58,001 bases of DNA from the NCBI RefSeq assembly GCF_003259195.1, contig NZ_QJPK01000022.1, forward strand, positions 1-58,001. The letters are read 5' to 3'. Below are positions 16,401 through 29,341 of the stretch, in pieces (within the stretch, counting starts at the first letter, position 1; every line of letters starts with the position of its first letter). Origin of the DNA: Paracoccus sediminilitoris. Its GTDB lineage: Bacteria > Pseudomonadota > Alphaproteobacteria > Rhodobacterales > Rhodobacteraceae. The notes beneath the pieces are model-generated. The model was not told where the DNA came from. It made no database searches and saw only the letters and a list, made by a program, of their open reading frames with translations. A program made the translations under genes and the position numbers.

Positions 16401-16423
16401 AGCCCCGGCAACACGCTGGGGCT
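16401..16423. terminator. Hairpin after the tRNA-like fragment
   Basis: Arms AGCCCC (16401-16406) and GGGGCT (16418-16423) form a stable stem with extra GC pairing inside. There is no clear T run, so termination is uncertain. It separates the tRNA-like fragment from the recombinase remnant, which points at it from the other strand. Confidence 0.4.
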
Positions 16424-16457
16424 TCGTCATGTCCGGACGCCCACCACCCGTAGCGTC

Positions 16458-16757
16458 TTATGTAAGACCCAAGATCCCCGCACGCTCGCCCAACAGCTCC
16501 ACATGGTGCCCGCCCGGCGCAGCCGCCTCGGGGACCATCCGGATCTCCCGGATTAGGCCCCGCAGGATTCCCGTTACTGCAGGCCGGCTCATATGGTCTT
16601 GCAGCGCCTCCGCCAGCGTTGCGTTCAGCCCCGCCTTCCGCGCCTCGAGAGCCTCCATCTTGGCCTTCTTCGACGAGTGATACATGCCGTCCTTAATCGC
16701 CGTCAGCAGGCCCGCGGTCTTCGCCTCGACCTGCGACAGCTCCTCGGCCGACTGCAA
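16458..16757 (-). pseudogene. C-terminal remnant of a large serine recombinase
   Basis: A minus-strand frame of 99 residues whose composition (KTAGLLTAIKDGMYHSSKKA, then MEALEARKAGLNATLAEAL, then ILRGLIREIRMVPE) matches the coiled-coil tail of large serine recombinases common in Rhodobacteraceae. The catalytic resolvase domain and zinc domain are absent, and a block normally found between the last two motifs seems deleted. The upstream DNA to about 16800 continues the similarity weakly in the same direction. It is a relic of a second mobile element. The rest of the stretch to 17159 has no gene that I can see. Confidence 0.55.
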
Positions 16758-17159
16758 GGGCGCAACGACATGATCGTGGCGAAGCGCGCCGCCGTCATGT
16801 TGTAGGAAATGTCACAGCCGGCCAAAGCATTGAAGGCTGCCGCCGTCAGCCCTACGCCCTCCAGCGACGAGCGAGCTTCCAGAGTGATCCTGGCTATGGG
16901 CACAAGAAGGCTGCAGGACCCAAGGGGTTGGCAGTATCTTGCGGCATGATGCGTCTGACGTCTTTCTCTCCGCAAGACTAGGCGGGAGCGCTCCTAGGGA
17001 TAATCGACAGATCAGAAGCCTAACCAATTTCGCGTCGTTCCGAGCCTTTTGATTCTCAACCCGTCCCACTGCTACCCGACACGCGTGGGGGGGCAGATGG
17101 GGGGATAAAAAACTAGCACCCAAAATTAACCTTAAAATACAGCCGGTTCGGCTGATAAA

Positions 17160-17249
17160 TGGCGGAGGCGGTGGGATTCGAACCCACGGTGGGCTTTCAC
17201 CCACGTCGGTTTTCAAGACCGGTGCATTAAACCACTCTGCCACGCCTCC
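17160..17249 (-). tRNA. tRNA-Ser (anticodon UGA)
   Basis: On the minus strand the acceptor stem GGAGGCG (17249-17243) pairs with CGCCTCC (17170-17164). A D-arm, the anticodon loop with TGA, a long variable arm of the serine type (GTGGG...CCCAC) and the T-arm GGGTTCGAATCCC are all present. The discriminator is G, and CCA is encoded (17162-17160). Its 3' end faces the island on the left, the usual arrangement where elements insert into a tRNA end, so it marks the likely border between island and core genome. Confidence 0.95.
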
Positions 17250-17292
17250 GACTGGGGCGGATTAGCGCGGCAGCGCGGGCGGTGCAAGGGAC

Positions 17293-17790
17293 TTAGCGCG
17301 GCAGCTGGACGGTCTGATTGGCGCCCGAGATTTCGACGGCATAGATCTTGCCAAGCTGAAGGAAGCTGAGCGGCAGGCCGACGATGATCTGGTCGGTCGC
17401 AGGGTTCGATGCAAGCCCTGCCGCGGCGGCGTCGGCAGGGGGCGGGCTTGCGACGAAGCGCAGGCGCAGAACGCCATCCGCATCGGGCGTCAGGCGGTCG
17501 CCGGGCTGGGGTCGGACGGTGACCAGTTCCGCCGAATGATAGCCCTTGGTGGGGGCCAGGCCGCGCACGACCAGCAGCCGTCCCTCGGACAGGGGTTCCC
17601 ACTCGGCCGACAGGATCTGGGGGATGGCGGGGCGCTGGTCTTCGGGGGTGACATAGCCGCCTTCGGGGGCCAGCGATGACGGGACCGATCGTCCGCCCCA
17701 GGACAGCGGGTTCCAGCCGCTATCCCCGAACCGTCCGCATCCGGACACCAGCGCGGCGGCGATCAACAGGGGCAGGGTCAGTCTGGTCAT
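17293..17790 (-). CDS. Putative lipoprotein
   Basis: A 165-residue secreted lipoprotein of unknown function. The start MTRLTLPLLIAAALVSGCG is a lipoprotein signal with lipobox VSGC; I prefer ATG at 17790 over the longer frame because it gives a clean signal peptide. The mature part is Pro rich and contains a short beta-rich region (GRLLVVRGLAPTKGY, LRLRFVASPPP). It ends 44 bases from the tRNA-Ser gene. Similar small lipoproteins are common in Rhodobacteraceae, but I know no function. Confidence 0.75.
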   Translation of the reverse strand: MTRLTLPLLIAAALVSGCGRFGDSGWNPLSWGGRSVPSSLAPEGGYVTPEDQRPAIPQILSAEWEPLSEGRLLVVRGLAPTKGYHSAELVTVRPQPGDRLTPDADGVLRLRFVASPPPADAAAAGLASNPATDQIIVGLPLSFLQLGKIYAVEISGANQTVQLPR

Positions 17791-17905
17791 GGCGCATCCC
17801 TTCGGCATTTGCCCTTGGTGATAGGGGAAACGGGGCGCGCGTAAAAGCCTCTTTGACCTTGGGGCGCGGTCGGGCTAGGCCTTCTTGCGCAAAACGGAGA
17901 GACCC

Positions 17906-18316
17906 ATGCCCACCGCCGCTTTCGAGGATATCGCCGAGACGTTCGAATTCCTGGATGACTGGGAGGAGCGCTATCGCCACGTGATCGAACTGGGCAAGGC
18001 CATGCCCGGTCTGGACCCGGCCTTTCAGGTGCCCGCCACCAAGGTCGACGGCTGCGCCAGCCAGGTCTGGATCCTGCCGCAGATCGAGAACGGCAGGTTC
18101 GATTTTCAAGGCGACAGCGACGCGATCATCGTTCGCGGCCTGATCGCCGTCCTGCATGCCCTGTATTCGGGTCTGCCCGTGGCCGAGGTCGAAAACGTCG
18201 ATGCCCCCGCCGCGCTGGCACGGCTGGGGCTGGATGAACATCTGTCCGCGCAGCGGTCGAATGGCGTACGCGCGATGATCGAACGGATCAGGCTGCTGGC
18301 CGCCGACGCAAGCTGA
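17906..18316 (+). CDS. sufE: SufE-family sulfur acceptor
   Basis: A 136-residue SufE-like protein that takes sulfane sulfur from a cysteine desulfurase for Fe-S cluster assembly. The motif [10 protein letters not shown] holds the acceptor Cys50, followed by [14 protein letters not shown], both family hallmarks. ATG at 17906 gives the normal N-terminus [18 protein letters not shown]. The 3' end overlaps the convergent mnmA gene by 29 bases. The neighbour also handles sulfur (tRNA thiolation), although no SUF operon is in the window. Confidence 0.92.
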   Translation: MPTAAFEDIAETFEFLDDWEERYRHVIELGKAMPGLDPAFQVPATKVDGCASQVWILPQIENGRFDFQGDSDAIIVRGLIAVLHALYSGLPVAEVENVDAPAALARLGLDEHLSAQRSNGVRAMIERIRLLAADAS

Positions 18317-19460
18317 TCCAGCCGCCGCCCAGCACGCGGGTGCCTTCGGGTTCATAGAACACGCAGGCCTGACCGGGGCTGACGCCGTCTTCGGGGTCCA
18401 ACAGTTCGACCTCGGCGCGGCGGCCGGGCAGGGCGCGCAGGATCGCAGGGCGCGGCGGGCGGGTGGACCGGATGCGGACAAGGCAGGGGATCTCGCCTTC
18501 GTAAGCGCCGTCGCCAAGCCAGTTCACCTCGGTGACGTTGACGGTCTTGGTGGAGAGTGCGGCACGGGGCCCGACGACGACGCGGCGGGTTTCGGGTTCC
18601 AGCCGGACGACATAGAGCGGATCGCCAAGACCGCCGATCCCCAGGCCGCGACGCTGGCCGATGGTATAGTGGATCACGCCGCGATGGGTGCCCAGGACGT
18701 TGCCCTCCATGTCGACGATCTCGCCGGGATCAGCCGCGCCGGGGCGTAGTTTTTCGATGACGGCGGCGTAATCGCCGTTCGGGACAAAGCAGATGTCCTG
18801 GCTGTCGGGCTTGTCGGCAACCGACAGCCCGTATTCCGCAGCCAGTGCGCGCGTTTCGTCCTTGCTGACCAGATGTCCCAGGGGGAAGCGAAGGAAATCC
18901 AGCTGTTCCTGCGTGGTCGAGAACAAGAAATAGCTTTGATCGCGGTTCGGGTCGGCGGCCATGTGCAGCTCGGCACGGGCGGCACCATCCTTGCGCTGGA
19001 TATAATGGCCGGTCGCCATGCAATCGGCATCCAGATCGCGCGCAGTCTCCAGCAGGTCGCGGAACTTGACGCGTTCGTTGCAACGGATGCAGGGCACCGG
19101 CGTCGCGCCCGCCAGATAGGCATCGGCAAATTCGTCGATCACGGATTCGCGGAACTTGTTTTCATAGTCGAGGACGTAATGCGGAAAGCCCATGCGTTCG
19201 GCCACGCGCCGCGCATCATGGATGTCCTGACCCGCGCAACATGCGCCCTTTTTCGCCAGTGCCGCCCCGTGATCGTAAAGCTGCAAGGTGACGCCGATGA
19301 CGTCATAGCCTTCGGATTTCAGCTGTGCCGCCACGACCGAGCTGTCGACCCCCCCCGACATTGCCACCACGACACGCGTCTGCGCAGGCGGTTTGGCAAA
19401 GCCGAGGCTGTTCAATTCGGTATCGCGCGCATCGGCGCGTTCGGCGGCAATCGTGGTCAT
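18288..19460 (-). CDS. mnmA: tRNA-specific 2-thiouridylase MnmA
   Basis: A 390-residue enzyme that adds sulfur to U34 of tRNA-Lys, -Glu and -Gln. The PP-loop [10 protein letters not shown] activates the uridine with ATP. The Cys pair is in [11 protein letters not shown] and the later [12 protein letters not shown], followed by the C-terminal beta-barrel domains. The extra segment [15 protein letters not shown] is typical of the alphaproteobacterial form. It is complete, has good family length, and is convergent with sufE. Confidence 0.95.
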   Translation of the reverse strand: MTTIAAERADARDTELNSLGFAKPPAQTRVVVAMSGGVDSSVVAAQLKSEGYDVIGVTLQLYDHGAALAKKGACCAGQDIHDARRVAERMGFPHYVLDYENKFRESVIDEFADAYLAGATPVPCIRCNERVKFRDLLETARDLDADCMATGHYIQRKDGAARAELHMAADPNRDQSYFLFSTTQEQLDFLRFPLGHLVSKDETRALAAEYGLSVADKPDSQDICFVPNGDYAAVIEKLRPGAADPGEIVDMEGNVLGTHRGVIHYTIGQRRGLGIGGLGDPLYVVRLEPETRRVVVGPRAALSTKTVNVTEVNWLGDGAYEGEIPCLVRIRSTRPPRPAILRALPGRRAEVELLDPEDGVSPGQACVFYEPEGTRVLGGGWISLRRRPAA

Positions 19461-19635
19461 CGGATGATCTTTCGCCCCCGCGGGGCTTTGGGCATGCAGT
19501 GCAGGATTGCGTCAAAATATATGTAAATGCCCGCTATTCTCAACCCCGCGCGGGGCAGAAAAGCCGCTTCGACTAACCCGGACTTAAAAGCTTTGCGTCA
19601 CGAAAGAAAGGACAGGAAGAAAAAGGACACCATGT

Positions 19636-19911
19636 ATGTTCGTGAAGAAAACGACCGGACCGCGGATTGCGGCGCTTGATGACGGACGCATCATCAGCGT
19701 GGCGGACCTGCCATCGCCGCAGACGCGGTGGGTGGCCAGCCGCAAGCAGATCGTCGTGCTGGCCGTGCAGCACCACCTGATCGCGCGGGACGAGGCGCTG
19801 CGCCGCTATGGCCTTTCGGCCGAGGAGTTCGACGGGTGGTGCAAGGCGTTCGAAAGACACGGTGCCCCGGCATTGAAGACGACATCCCTACAAAAGTATA
19901 GACAACTCTAG
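19636..19911 (+). CDS. sciP: SciP, small CtrA inhibitory protein (DUF1153)
   Basis: A 91-residue protein matching SciP, which in Caulobacter binds CtrA and stops it activating transcription. The core RWVASRKQIVVLAVQHHLIARDEALRRYGLSAEEF is a helix-turn-helix-like fold. The start at 19636 follows an AAGGA site; a shorter out-of-frame ATG lies four bases before it. It stands 103 bases upstream of ctrA on the same strand, so regulator and inhibitor may share control. Confidence 0.9.
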   Translation: MFVKKTTGPRIAALDDGRIISVADLPSPQTRWVASRKQIVVLAVQHHLIARDEALRRYGLSAEEFDGWCKAFERHGAPALKTTSLQKYRQL

Positions 19912-19993
19912 GTTGATACGTGCAGCATGACGTTAGGGTCGATAAACCGCATGTTAACCATTTCATCCGAATGTCGGCCCATGACATTGCGGC

Positions 19994-19998
19994 GAATC
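19994..19998. promoter_or_regulatory. GANTC (CcrM-type) site in the ctrA upstream region
   Basis: GAATC lies 17 bases before the ctrA start. In Caulobacter such methylation sites in the ctrA promoter link its transcription to replication passage. A TTAACC element at 19954-19959 resembles half of a CtrA box (TTAA-N7-TTAAC). Single short matches can be chance, so this is suggestive only. Confidence 0.35.
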
Positions 19999-20014
19999 GG
20001 GGGAAAGATCAGCC

Positions 20015-20725
20015 ATGCGCATTCTTTTGGTAGAAGACGATCCCAGCACGGCACGTGCGATCGAACTGATGCTGACGGCGGCCAGCTACAACGTCTTTCT
20101 GACGGATATGGGCGAGGAAGGGATAGATCTGGCCAAGTTGTATGATTACGACCTGATCCTGCTGGATCTGGACCTGCCCGACATGCACGGAATGGAGGTG
20201 TTGCGCCATTTGCGACTGGCGCGCATCGACACGCCCATCCTGATCCTGACGGGGTCGGACGATACCGAAAGCAAGCTGCGCGGGTTCGGATTTGGCGCCG
20301 ACGATTACATGACCAAGCCCTTCAACCGCGAGGAGCTGCAGGCCCGCATCCAGGCGATCATCCGACGTTCCAAGGGGCATAGCCAGGCCCTGATCCGGAC
20401 CGGCGAGATCACTGTCAACCTGGACGCCCGTTCGGTCGAGGTGAAGGGCAAGCCCGTGAACCTGACCGGCAAGGAATATCAGATCCTGGAACTGCTGAGC
20501 CTGCGCAAGGGCACGACCCTGACCAAGGAGATGTTCCTGAACCACCTCTATGGTGGCATGGACGAACCCGAACTGAAGATCATCGACGTCTTCATCTGCA
20601 AGTTGCGCAAGAAACTCTCCGAGGCCTTGGGTGGGGAAAACCATATCGAAACCGTCTGGGGCAGGGGCTATGTCCTGCGCGACCCTGCGGCCGGGTCGGA
20701 CCAACGCATCGCGGCCAGCGCCTGA
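20015..20725 (+). CDS. ctrA: Cell-cycle response regulator CtrA
   Basis: A 236-residue OmpR-type response regulator. The receiver domain has the acidic pair in VEDDPST, the phosphorylated Asp in [10 protein letters not shown], and the conserved Lys in MTKPF. The C-terminal winged helix contains [17 protein letters not shown] and the recognition helix region [14 protein letters not shown], both diagnostic for CtrA. In Rhodobacteraceae CtrA controls motility and gene transfer agent genes more than essential cell-cycle steps. It follows sciP. It is complete. Confidence 0.96.
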   Translation: MRILLVEDDPSTARAIELMLTAASYNVFLTDMGEEGIDLAKLYDYDLILLDLDLPDMHGMEVLRHLRLARIDTPILILTGSDDTESKLRGFGFGADDYMTKPFNREELQARIQAIIRRSKGHSQALIRTGEITVNLDARSVEVKGKPVNLTGKEYQILELLSLRKGTTLTKEMFLNHLYGGMDEPELKIIDVFICKLRKKLSEALGGENHIETVWGRGYVLRDPAAGSDQRIAASA

Positions 20726-20772
20726 TCGATCACGGGTGCTGGACGACCGCGCCCCCTTGCGCGATACCCTGA

Positions 20773-25100
<4,328 letters not shown>

Positions 25101-25110
25101 CAACCAAAAT

Positions 25111-25125
25111 GTTCTTAAAATGTTC
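25111..25125. promoter_or_regulatory. LexA-type SOS box (GTTC-N7-GTTC)
   Basis: GTTC at 25111-25114 and again at 25122-25125 are separated by exactly seven bases, a perfect match to the alphaproteobacterial LexA site. A -35-like TTTACA (25126-25131) directly follows, so LexA binding would block the promoter. The next gene is the 31-residue peptide at 25183. The -10 element is not clear. Confidence 0.7.
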
Positions 25126-25182
25126 TTTACAGTGATCGCTGAATGTGAGAACAAAGCAGCAACGGAAAAGGAGTTGCTGCCC

Positions 25183-25278
25183 ATGAACCGCGATTTTCTC
25201 TGTGACCTTGTCGGCGTGACGGCCCTTGCGACCACGACTGTGGTGACGCTTTGGCTGCCTGCGATCCTGCAAGCCTGA
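25183..25278 (+). CDS. 31-residue single-pass membrane peptide, probably SOS-induced
   Basis: A very small gene with a good ribosome site (AAAAGGAG about ten bases before the ATG). The peptide begins MNRDFLCDLVG and continues with an unbroken hydrophobic stretch to near the C-terminus (ALATTTVVTLWLPAIL), so it should be an inner-membrane peptide. It has its own upstream SOS box and downstream terminator, which argues that it is a real transcription unit. By size and regulation it resembles SidA of Caulobacter, a 29-residue SOS-induced division inhibitor, or SOS-induced toxic peptides such as TisB. I see no clear sequence identity, so function is inferred. Confidence 0.55.
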   Translation: MNRDFLCDLVGVTALATTTVVTLWLPAILQA

Positions 25279-25352
25279 TCTGTTCCCTCTGCCCCGCGTT
25301 GCGATGCGGCGCCCTGCCTGTGCGCCGCCACTGTCCAGCACGCGCAACTTGA

Positions 25353-25379
25353 CCGGCCCTGGCAGGGGCCGGTTTTTTT
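25353..25379 (+). terminator. Rho-independent terminator
   Basis: Arms CCGGCCC (25353-25359) and GGGCCGG (25366-25372) are followed by seven Ts. This is a strong intrinsic terminator for the short transcript carrying the membrane peptide; the convergent NifU-like gene ends just beyond it. Confidence 0.85.
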
Positions 25380-25401
25380 CATTCAAGATGTTCGAAAATT
25401 G

Positions 25402-25839
25402 TCAGGCGGCGGCCTTGTCCATCGCCTCGATCGTCGCGTCCCATGCCAGCAGGATCGAGGCGTGGCGGTTGGGATAGGCACGCGCCGGCAACAGCGCCTC
25501 AAGGTCGGCAAAGGGGGCGGCGGGGGGATGGCCATCCTGCGTCAGCATGGCGCGCAGCTGATCGCGCACGGACGCGACGGTGTCGCGGTCCAGCCCGATC
25601 ACCGCCTGGCCCAGCACTGAGGCCGAGGCCTGCCCAAGCGCGCAGGCCCGCACCTCTTGCGCGAAATCCGAAATGGCGCCGTCGGTCATTGTCAGATGCA
25701 CCGTCACCGACGATCCGCATTGCGGCGAGCGTTTCAGCACGCTGGCCTGCGCACCCTCCAGCTTGCCCTGATGAGGGATCGCGGTGGTCAGCGCCAGGAT
25801 CCGGCGCGAGTAAAGCTGCATGAGGTCGCTGTCGGCCAT
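25402..25839 (-). CDS. NifU/IscU-like iron-sulfur scaffold protein
   Basis: A 145-residue protein of the IscU/NifU N-terminal scaffold family. Likely cluster ligands are in SPQCGSSVTV and VRACALGQASASV, two of the usual three Cys positions; the third is not evident, as in the divergent alphaproteobacterial subgroup. It ends near NRHASILLAWDATIEAM. I chose ATG at 25839 (MADSDLMQLYS) over the longer frame. It is convergent with the small peptide gene and divergent from hisI. Confidence 0.75.
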   Translation of the reverse strand: MADSDLMQLYSRRILALTTAIPHQGKLEGAQASVLKRSPQCGSSVTVHLTMTDGAISDFAQEVRACALGQASASVLGQAVIGLDRDTVASVRDQLRAMLTQDGHPPAAPFADLEALLPARAYPNRHASILLAWDATIEAMDKAAA

Positions 25840-25912
25840 CAATCTGTCCTGCGGTCTTTTCGGCACCTGCCTTGGGGATTAGATAGGGACGCGACCCGCG
25901 AAAGGAAACCCG

Positions 25913-26269
25913 ATGTTCGACCCTCTCAGCCTGAAATATGACGACAAGGGGCTGATCCCCGTGATCGCGCAGGATGCTGACAGCGCCGAGGTGCTGATGA
26001 TGGCCTGGATGAACGCCGATGCGGTGGCCAAGACATTGGACAGCGGACGCGTCACATACTGGTCGCGGTCGCGGCAATCCTTCTGGATCAAGGGCGAAAG
26101 CTCGGGTCATGTTCAGGAACTGGTCGAGATGCGGGTCGATTGCGACAGCGACTGCCTGCTGGTGCTGGTGCGCCAGACCGGTCCCGCCTGTCACACAAAC
26201 CGCCGCAGCTGTTTTTATACCGCCATCCGCGACGGGGCCGAGGTCGAGATCCTTCAGCCGATGTCCTGA
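25913..26269 (+). CDS. hisI: Phosphoribosyl-AMP cyclohydrolase HisI
   Basis: A 118-residue enzyme of histidine biosynthesis that opens the purine ring of phosphoribosyl-AMP. Motifs include LMMAWMNADAV, TYWSRSRQSFWIKGESSG, the metal Asp/Cys region VDCDSDCLLVLV, and a final Cys in NRRSCFYTAI. It is the single-domain form without HisE, usual in alphaproteobacteria. The end overlaps convergent gluQRS by 16 bases. It is complete. Confidence 0.95.
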   Translation: MFDPLSLKYDDKGLIPVIAQDADSAEVLMMAWMNADAVAKTLDSGRVTYWSRSRQSFWIKGESSGHVQELVEMRVDCDSDCLLVLVRQTGPACHTNRRSCFYTAIRDGAEVEILQPMS

Positions 26270-27090
26270 AGCCCGACCATCGCGCGGATATCGGCGGGGG
26301 TCACGCCTTCGTCGCGATAATGCCGGATCGCGCGGGCATCGTCGCGCTTGGCCAGCCGCTTGCCTGCGTCGTCGCGGATCAGGCGGTGGTGCAGATAGGC
26401 GGGCGTTGGCAGGTCCAGCAGGTGCTGCAGCAGGACATGGATCCATGTGCTGTCGAACAGGTCCTTGCCGCGCGTGACCAGCGTGATGCCCTGCGCCGCG
26501 TCATCGATCACCACCGCCAGGTGATAGGAAGTCCCCATGCCGCGCCGCGACAGGATGACGTCGCCGATCCCGTCCAGAAACTGGCTGCGGGTCATCTGGT
26601 GCGCGGTGCCCTGATCGACAAAGCCGATCCGGTCGACCCCAAGCACATCGAAGGCCCGCCCGACATCCAGCCGGATCACGTCGTCGGGGCCGGCGTCGCG
26701 CATCGGGCGGTGGCGACAGGTGCCGGGATAGATCAGTCCATCGGGACCGGCGGGCAGGGCGCCTTCCTGCGGGGCCGACAGCGCGGCACGGATATCTCCG
26801 CGCCGACATTGGCAGGGATAGGTCAAGGGCGCCAGACGCGTCAAAGCGTCGCGATAGGCCCCCATCCGGTCCGACTGGCGCATGACGGGACGCGGCCAAT
26901 CCAGCCCCAGCCACGCCAGATCCTCAAGGATCGCCTGTTCGTATTCCGGCCTGCAGCGGTCGCGGTCGATATCCTCGATCCGCAGCCGGAAATCCCCCGC
27001 CCGCGCCGCCATCAGCACCGAGAACGCGTGTCCCAGGTGCAAAAGCCCCGTGGGCGAGGGCGCAAAGCGCGTTACTGGGCGGCCAGCCAT
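26254..27090 (-). CDS. gluQ: Glutamyl-queuosine tRNA(Asp) synthetase
   Basis: A 278-residue shortened glutamyl-tRNA synthetase that attaches glutamate to queuosine-34 of tRNA-Asp. It starts [16 protein letters not shown], holding the HIGH-type motif (HLGH), and has a KMSKS-type loop as [10 protein letters not shown] zinc region with CQCRRG and a later CRHR is present. The tRNA-binding C-terminal half of the full synthetase is missing, as normal for this family. It overlaps trmFO by 19 bases, pairing two tRNA modification genes. Confidence 0.92.
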   Translation of the reverse strand: MAGRPVTRFAPSPTGLLHLGHAFSVLMAARAGDFRLRIEDIDRDRCRPEYEQAILEDLAWLGLDWPRPVMRQSDRMGAYRDALTRLAPLTYPCQCRRGDIRAALSAPQEGALPAGPDGLIYPGTCRHRPMRDAGPDDVIRLDVGRAFDVLGVDRIGFVDQGTAHQMTRSQFLDGIGDVILSRRGMGTSYHLAVVIDDAAQGITLVTRGKDLFDSTWIHVLLQHLLDLPTPAYLHHRLIRDDAGKRLAKRDDARAIRHYRDEGVTPADIRAMVGLQDIG

Positions 27091-28409
27091 GCGTTGAAGT
27101 CATCCTTGGCGCGCTGCGTATAGGCGGGATAGCGGTCCTTGCGGCCACGACGACCGCTGCGGCCTTCCTCGACCGGGGGGAACAGACCGAAATTCACGTT
27201 CATCGGCTGGAAGGTCTTGGCCTCGGCCCCGCCGGTGATGTGGTTGACCAGTGCGCCCATCGAGGTCGTGTAGGCGGGTGGTGCAAGGTCTTGCCCCTTG
27301 GCTTGCGCGGCGGCCATCCGGCCCGCCAAGAGCCCCATCGCGGCGCTTTCGACATAGCCTTCGACGCCCGTCACCTGACCGGCAAAGCGCAGGTTCGGCT
27401 GGCGTTTCATGCGCATCCGGTCGTCCAGCAACGTGGGCGAATTCAAGAAGCTGTTGCGATGGATACCGCCCAGACGCGCAAAGCTGGCATCCTGCAGACC
27501 GGGGATCATGCGGAACACCTGGGTCTGGGCGCCGTATTTCATCTTGGTCTGGAAACCGACAATATTATAAAGCGTTCCCAACGCGTTATCACGGCGAAGT
27601 TGAACCACTGCATAAGCTTTTTCATCGGGCTTGTGGACATTGGTCAGACCCACCGGCTTCATCGGGCCAAAGCGCAAAGTCTCACGGCCGCGTTCGGCCA
27701 TGACCTCGATCGGCAGGCAGCCGTCGAAATATCCGGCGGTCTCGCCCTCGTGGAACTCGGTCTTGTCGGCGGCCAGAAGGGCGTCGATGAACGCCTCGTA
27801 CTGGTCCTTGGTCATCGGGCAGTTGATATAGGCGCGCTGTTCCTCCAGCGTTTCGCCCTTGTCGTAACGGCTCTGCTCCCAGGCTATGGACATATCGATG
27901 GTGTCGGCATGCACGATGGGCGCGATGGCGTCAAAGAAGGCCAGCGCCTCGGACCCGGTGATGCCGCGGATGGCCCCCGCCAGCGCGTCCGAGGTCAAAG
28001 GCCCCGTTGCCACGATCCAATTGCCGGTGGTGGGCAGTTCGGTGATCTCTCCGGACTGGATTGTGATCAGCGGTTCCGCCTTCAGCGCCGCGGTGACGGA
28101 TGCGGAGAACGCCTCGCGGTCGACGGCCAGCGCGCCGCCTGCGGGCAGCTTGTGCTTGTCGGCCATCGCCATGATCAACCCGCCCGCCGCGCGCATTTCC
28201 CAGTGCAGCTGACCCACGGCGTTCATCACGTCATCGTCGGACCGGAAGCTGTTGGAACAGACCATCTCGGCGCAGTCGCCGGATTTATGGGCGAAGGTTT
28301 CGACGGTCGGGCGCATTTCATGCAGCACGACGGGGACGCCTGCGCGTGCGATCTGCCAGGCGGCCTCGGACCCGGCAAGGCCGGCACCGATGATGTGGAC
28401 GGGTTCCAT
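27072..28409 (-). CDS. trmFO: Methylenetetrahydrofolate-tRNA-(uracil-5-)-methyltransferase TrmFO
   Basis: A 445-residue flavoprotein that makes ribothymidine-54 in tRNA using methylenetetrahydrofolate. The N-terminus [18 protein letters not shown] is the FAD-binding Rossmann motif; [13 protein letters not shown] and the late [11 protein letters not shown] are family signatures. ATG at 28409 is preferred over a longer open frame because it places the dinucleotide fold at the N-terminus. It is upstream of gluQ in the same direction. Confidence 0.95.
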   Translation of the reverse strand: MEPVHIIGAGLAGSEAAWQIARAGVPVVLHEMRPTVETFAHKSGDCAEMVCSNSFRSDDDVMNAVGQLHWEMRAAGGLIMAMADKHKLPAGGALAVDREAFSASVTAALKAEPLITIQSGEITELPTTGNWIVATGPLTSDALAGAIRGITGSEALAFFDAIAPIVHADTIDMSIAWEQSRYDKGETLEEQRAYINCPMTKDQYEAFIDALLAADKTEFHEGETAGYFDGCLPIEVMAERGRETLRFGPMKPVGLTNVHKPDEKAYAVVQLRRDNALGTLYNIVGFQTKMKYGAQTQVFRMIPGLQDASFARLGGIHRNSFLNSPTLLDDRMRMKRQPNLRFAGQVTGVEGYVESAAMGLLAGRMAAAQAKGQDLAPPAYTTSMGALVNHITGGAEAKTFQPMNVNFGLFPPVEEGRSGRRGRKDRYPAYTQRAKDDFNAWLAAQ

Positions 28410-28457
28410 GCGGATCTCCTGCAAGGGATGCGGGGCGGGGCTAGCAAAGCTTGTCCC

Positions 28458-28491
28458 AAAAGAAAAGGGGCGGCGCCAGTGGCACCGCCCC
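28458..28491 (-). terminator. Rho-independent terminator of rplY
   Basis: Read on the minus strand, arms GGGGCGG (28491-28485) and CCGCCCC (28473-28467) are followed by TTTTCTTTT. It closes the rplY transcript before trmFO begins, so trmFO should have its own promoter. Confidence 0.8.
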
Positions 28492-28519
28492 ACAGGTCAT
28501 GCGACCCAAGCGCGCGGGA

Positions 28520-29149
28520 TCACTCCTCCGCGGCGGCCTCGGCCTCTTCGCCTTCCGCATCATCACCTTCCGAACGCAGAGCGGACGGGGCAGCGATGTT
28601 GGCGACGACGAAGTCGCGGTCGATGGTCGGCTTGGCGCCTTCCGGCAGCTTGACGCTGCTGATGTGGATCGAGGTGCCGATGTCGACGCCTTCCAGGTCG
28701 ACGGTGATGTGGTCGGGGATGTCGCCCGCGGTCACGATCATTTCGACTTCGTTGCGAACCGTCACAAGCGTACCGCCCTTGCGCAGGCCGGGGCACTTGT
28801 CTTCGTTGATGAATTCAACGGGGATGAACAGGTTCACCTTCGAGGTGCGGCGAAGGCGCATGAAGTCGATGTGGATCGGCAGATCCTTGACGACGTCGCG
28901 CTGAACGCCACGGCAGATGACGCGAACGTCTTCCTGGCCTTCGACCTTCAGGTTCCACAGCGTGGACATGAAACGGCCCTTGCGCAGCTGCGTCAGCAGC
29001 TTGTTGAAGTCAAACGCGATCGCAGCCGGCTCGACGCCGTTGCCATACACGATACCGGGCACCTTGCCGTCACGGCGAGCTTGGCGGGCGGCCCCCTTGC
29101 CTGTCCCCGCGCGTGCCTCAGCCACCAGATCCGGAATCTCTTTGGCCAT
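28520..29149 (-). CDS. rplY: 50S ribosomal protein L25/general stress protein Ctc
   Basis: A 209-residue long-form L25 (Ctc/TL5) protein that binds 5S rRNA. The N-terminal L25 domain includes [19 protein letters not shown], and the C-terminal beta domain includes VPVEF-type [15 protein letters not shown] and [12 protein letters not shown]. The tail is acidic (Glu/Ala rich). ATG at 29149 ([17 protein letters not shown]) is the natural start although the frame stays open far upstream. Confidence 0.95.
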   Translation of the reverse strand: MAKEIPDLVAEARAGTGKGAARQARRDGKVPGIVYGNGVEPAAIAFDFNKLLTQLRKGRFMSTLWNLKVEGQEDVRVICRGVQRDVVKDLPIHIDFMRLRRTSKVNLFIPVEFINEDKCPGLRKGGTLVTVRNEVEMIVTAGDIPDHITVDLEGVDIGTSIHISSVKLPEGAKPTIDRDFVVANIAAPSALRSEGDDAEGEEAEAAAEE

Positions 29150-29292
29150 GTTATCTATCCTTAACCATATGTGATGACGCCGTCCTCCAAGGGTGCACGG
29201 CGACCAAGCGGTGCCCATAACGCAATCGGTGCGGGTTGTGAAGGATGAAAATGACGTTCGCGTGTGCCAGCACCGCACCGTGCAACCACGGT

Positions 29293-29320
29293 TTGACTTG
29301 ACCCGGCAATCGCAGATAAC
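29293..29320 (+). promoter_or_regulatory. Candidate sigma-70 promoter of the acyltransferase gene
   Basis: TTGACT (29293-29298) and GATAAC (29315-29320) are separated by 16 bases, close to the vegetative consensus, and lie 22 bases before the GTG start at 29342. The region also separates the divergent rplY gene. Confidence 0.45.
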
Positions 29321-29341
29321 GCCCCTGTTCGACATGGGACT

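Noticed and set aside
1..17160. CRISPR array in the defence island
   Set aside because: No regularly spaced direct repeats found on reading; repeats in hsdS are the normal duplicated domains.
25387..25401. Possible second SOS box (GTTC-N7-GTCA)
   Set aside because: Second half is imperfect and the site lies between two convergent gene ends, not at a promoter.
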